A program made the position numbers and the translations under genes. Below the pieces are notes generated by a model that was not told where the DNA came from, ran no database searches, and worked only from the letters and a program-made list of their open reading frames with translations. From NCBI GenBank assembly GCA_009618505.1, contig WJOQ01000316.1, positions 1 through 7,239 of the forward strand: 7,239 nucleotides of DNA, read 5' to 3'. Positions 6,031-7,239 of the stretch are shown piece by piece (the stretch's first letter is position 1; each line of letters opens with the position of its first letter). The stretch is from Clostridia bacterium (lineage in GTDB: Bacteria > Aerophobota > Aerophobia > Aerophobales > AE-B3A).

Positions 6031-7239
6031 TTACCGTTTGAAGAAAAGTTGTTCTGCAAAGTAATTTAGGTCACCAGGCCAACCTCCTGCAGGATTATAG
6101 GCTTTAGGCACATTTCCAATGTTATTTTTGGCTACATAGGGTACAGGAACCATTCCCACAGTGCCAATTATAACAACATTTTCTGCATGCCAATCAAATA
6201 CCTTCTGCATTGCTTCGATGTACTCCGGTGAACGGAACTCTGCCAGCACTCTGTCCTCTCCCCATTGGAAGAGCTGTTTTATCTCCGCCGGTGGCTCCTC
6301 ACCAGGCATTTCTCCTCCGTAGTCGTCCAGGGTCGCTCTTCCCCTTTTTATAGCAAGCTCTGCGTCCAGCCATTCACCCCACTGCAGAGCCCAGCCAAGG
6401 TCAGAGTTACCAATATACCAATCGTCATCGTCGCGTTCTAGCAGATAGCCTCTTACTTCCTCTGCAAATTTTGGACTTGTTGCGAAGCCGTGATCAGGAG
6501 AGTCCATGCGCTCAAAATATAGAGCCTGATCTGCGGATCTAAGTAGTACCGAAAGTCCTACTGCTTCCCAATATTCTTTTACCAGCTCCAGGAGAGTTAC
6601 CGGTGCCTCGAATTCTCCTCCTACAGCATACTCAACCATTATCTCCAGTATCTGACCATCCGGGCGCAGGCGGAAACCGTTTTTATCGCGCTCGGTTAAA
6701 CCTGCCTTATCTAGAAGACGATTAGCTTCACCCGGATTATACTGACCATAAGCTTGTTCCCACTCCTCCTTATAGTAGCTAGCACTAGAAAGTGCGGTCA
6801 GTTGACGAGGAACACCAATACCAGCATAGACAACCTCATTAATTTCTTCTCGGTTGATGGCCAGGGAAAGAGCCCGTCGGAATCTTACATCCTGATGGAT
6901 TTCGCGCAGGACTGGATCTGGATGAGTCAGATTAACACCAAAGCCTACCTCTGCTGCCATGGTACCTGGGATTAGTGTAACTGTGTAGCCTCCTGCCTCC
7001 TCATTCTCCTTATAGAGAGAATAGTTTTCAAACGATGTGTTCATAAAGGCAACATCAGCCTCTCCGCTAATTACCTTCATTTGATATATTTCCCAATTAA
7101 CTACAGTGGAAACTATTTTGTCAATATAAGGAAGCTGGTTACCAGCTGTATCTACCTTCCAGTAGTAGGGATTGCGTACGAATACTCTGTGAGTGGTAGT
7201 GGATTCTGTCATAATCCAGGCTTGCATAGTGGGTTTATT
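6031..7239 (-). CDS. ABC transporter extracellular solute-binding protein, family 5 (Opp/Dpp type), N-terminus outside the window
   Basis: This is the substrate-binding component of the importer, which captures solute outside the membrane and delivers it to the OppB/OppC-type permeases. The frame is open to the right edge, giving 402 visible codons of a protein that in this family is usually well over 550 residues. The signal peptide or lipobox would therefore lie outside. An internal ATG at 7227 is preceded by in-frame NKPT and is not the true start. Family landmarks are VRNPYYWKVDTAGNQLPYID near the visible start, DVRFRRALSLAINREEIN (the classical SBP family 5 segment), the NPGEANRLLDKAGL repeat-like element, and the C-terminal IIGTVGMVPVPYVAKNNIGNVP. 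Members of this family bind peptides, nickel or oligosaccharides. Examples of sugar binders are AgpA of Sinorhizobium meliloti and several Thermotoga maritima proteins. The adjacent glycosidase genes favour a sugar ligand. It is the first gene of the visible cluster. Confidence 0.92.
   Translation of the reverse strand, partial: NKPTMQAWIMTESTTTHRVFVRNPYYWKVDTAGNQLPYIDKIVSTVVNWEIYQMKVISGEADVAFMNTSFENYSLYKENEEAGGYTVTLIPGTMAAEVGFGVNLTHPDPVLREIHQDVRFRRALSLAINREEINEVVYAGIGVPRQLTALSSASYYKEEWEQAYGQYNPGEANRLLDKAGLTERDKNGFRLRPDGQILEIMVEYAVGGEFEAPVTLLELVKEYWEAVGLSVLLRSADQALYFERMDSPDHGFATSPKFAEEVRGYLLERDDDDWYIGNSDLGWALQWGEWLDAELAIKRGRATLDDYGGEMPGEEPPAEIKQLFQWGEDRVLAEFRSPEYIEAMQKVFDWHAENVVIIGTVGMVPVPYVAKNNIGNVPKAYNPAGGWPGDLNYFAEQLFFKR

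Noticed and set aside
1..7239. CRISPR arrays, tRNA/rRNA genes, insertion sequences
   Set aside because: No spaced direct repeats, no tRNA-like or rRNA-like stretches and no transposase motifs were seen on either strand.

Overview
The window is bacterial. Genes are closely packed, Shine-Dalgarno sites are purine-rich (GGAGG or AGGAG type), and two permease genes overlap by one base. The protein families are those of a saccharolytic bacterium. The sequence does not identify the phylum. Firmicutes, Thermotogae, Chloroflexi and similar lineages carry transporters of this type, but that is only an impression.

Layout. On the + strand, positions 1-621 hold the 3' part of deoC (deoxyribose-phosphate aldolase), cut by the window edge. 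A 172-base convergent gap follows. All other genes lie on the - strand. In transcription order, from the right edge, they are: a family 5 solute-binding protein (6031-7239, N-terminus outside the window), a divergent GH13-type protein (4571-5932), an OppB/DppB-type permease (3509-4510), an OppC/DppC-type permease (2403-3509) and a GH32 beta-fructosidase (794-2161). A probable rho-independent terminator follows the OppC gene. The 241-base gap before the GH32 gene contains a possible promoter, an inverted repeat and a doubtful 34-codon reading frame. A 98-base gap between the binding-protein and GH13 genes contains a perfect 9-bp inverted repeat.

How the genes may work together. The binding protein and two permeases are parts of a peptide/nickel/oligosaccharide (PepT/Opp) ABC importer. 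No ATPase gene is present in the window. The GH32 and GH13-type proteins lack visible signal peptides and should be cytoplasmic. The simplest reading is a carbohydrate uptake locus: an Opp-type importer brings in a fructose-containing oligosaccharide or glycoside, the GH32 enzyme removes terminal fructose, and the GH13-type protein acts on an unknown partner sugar. The substrate is inferred and is not read from the sequence.

The most unusual element is the GH13-type protein. It aligns through the barrel with oligo-1,6-glucosidase-like enzymes and keeps the expected nucleophile Asp and a candidate acid/base Glu. It has lost the region I Asp, the region II Arg and the whole region IV Asn-His-Asp, and it carries two CxxC motifs where ordinary relatives have none. 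It may be a pseudo-enzyme or a member of the fold with altered chemistry.
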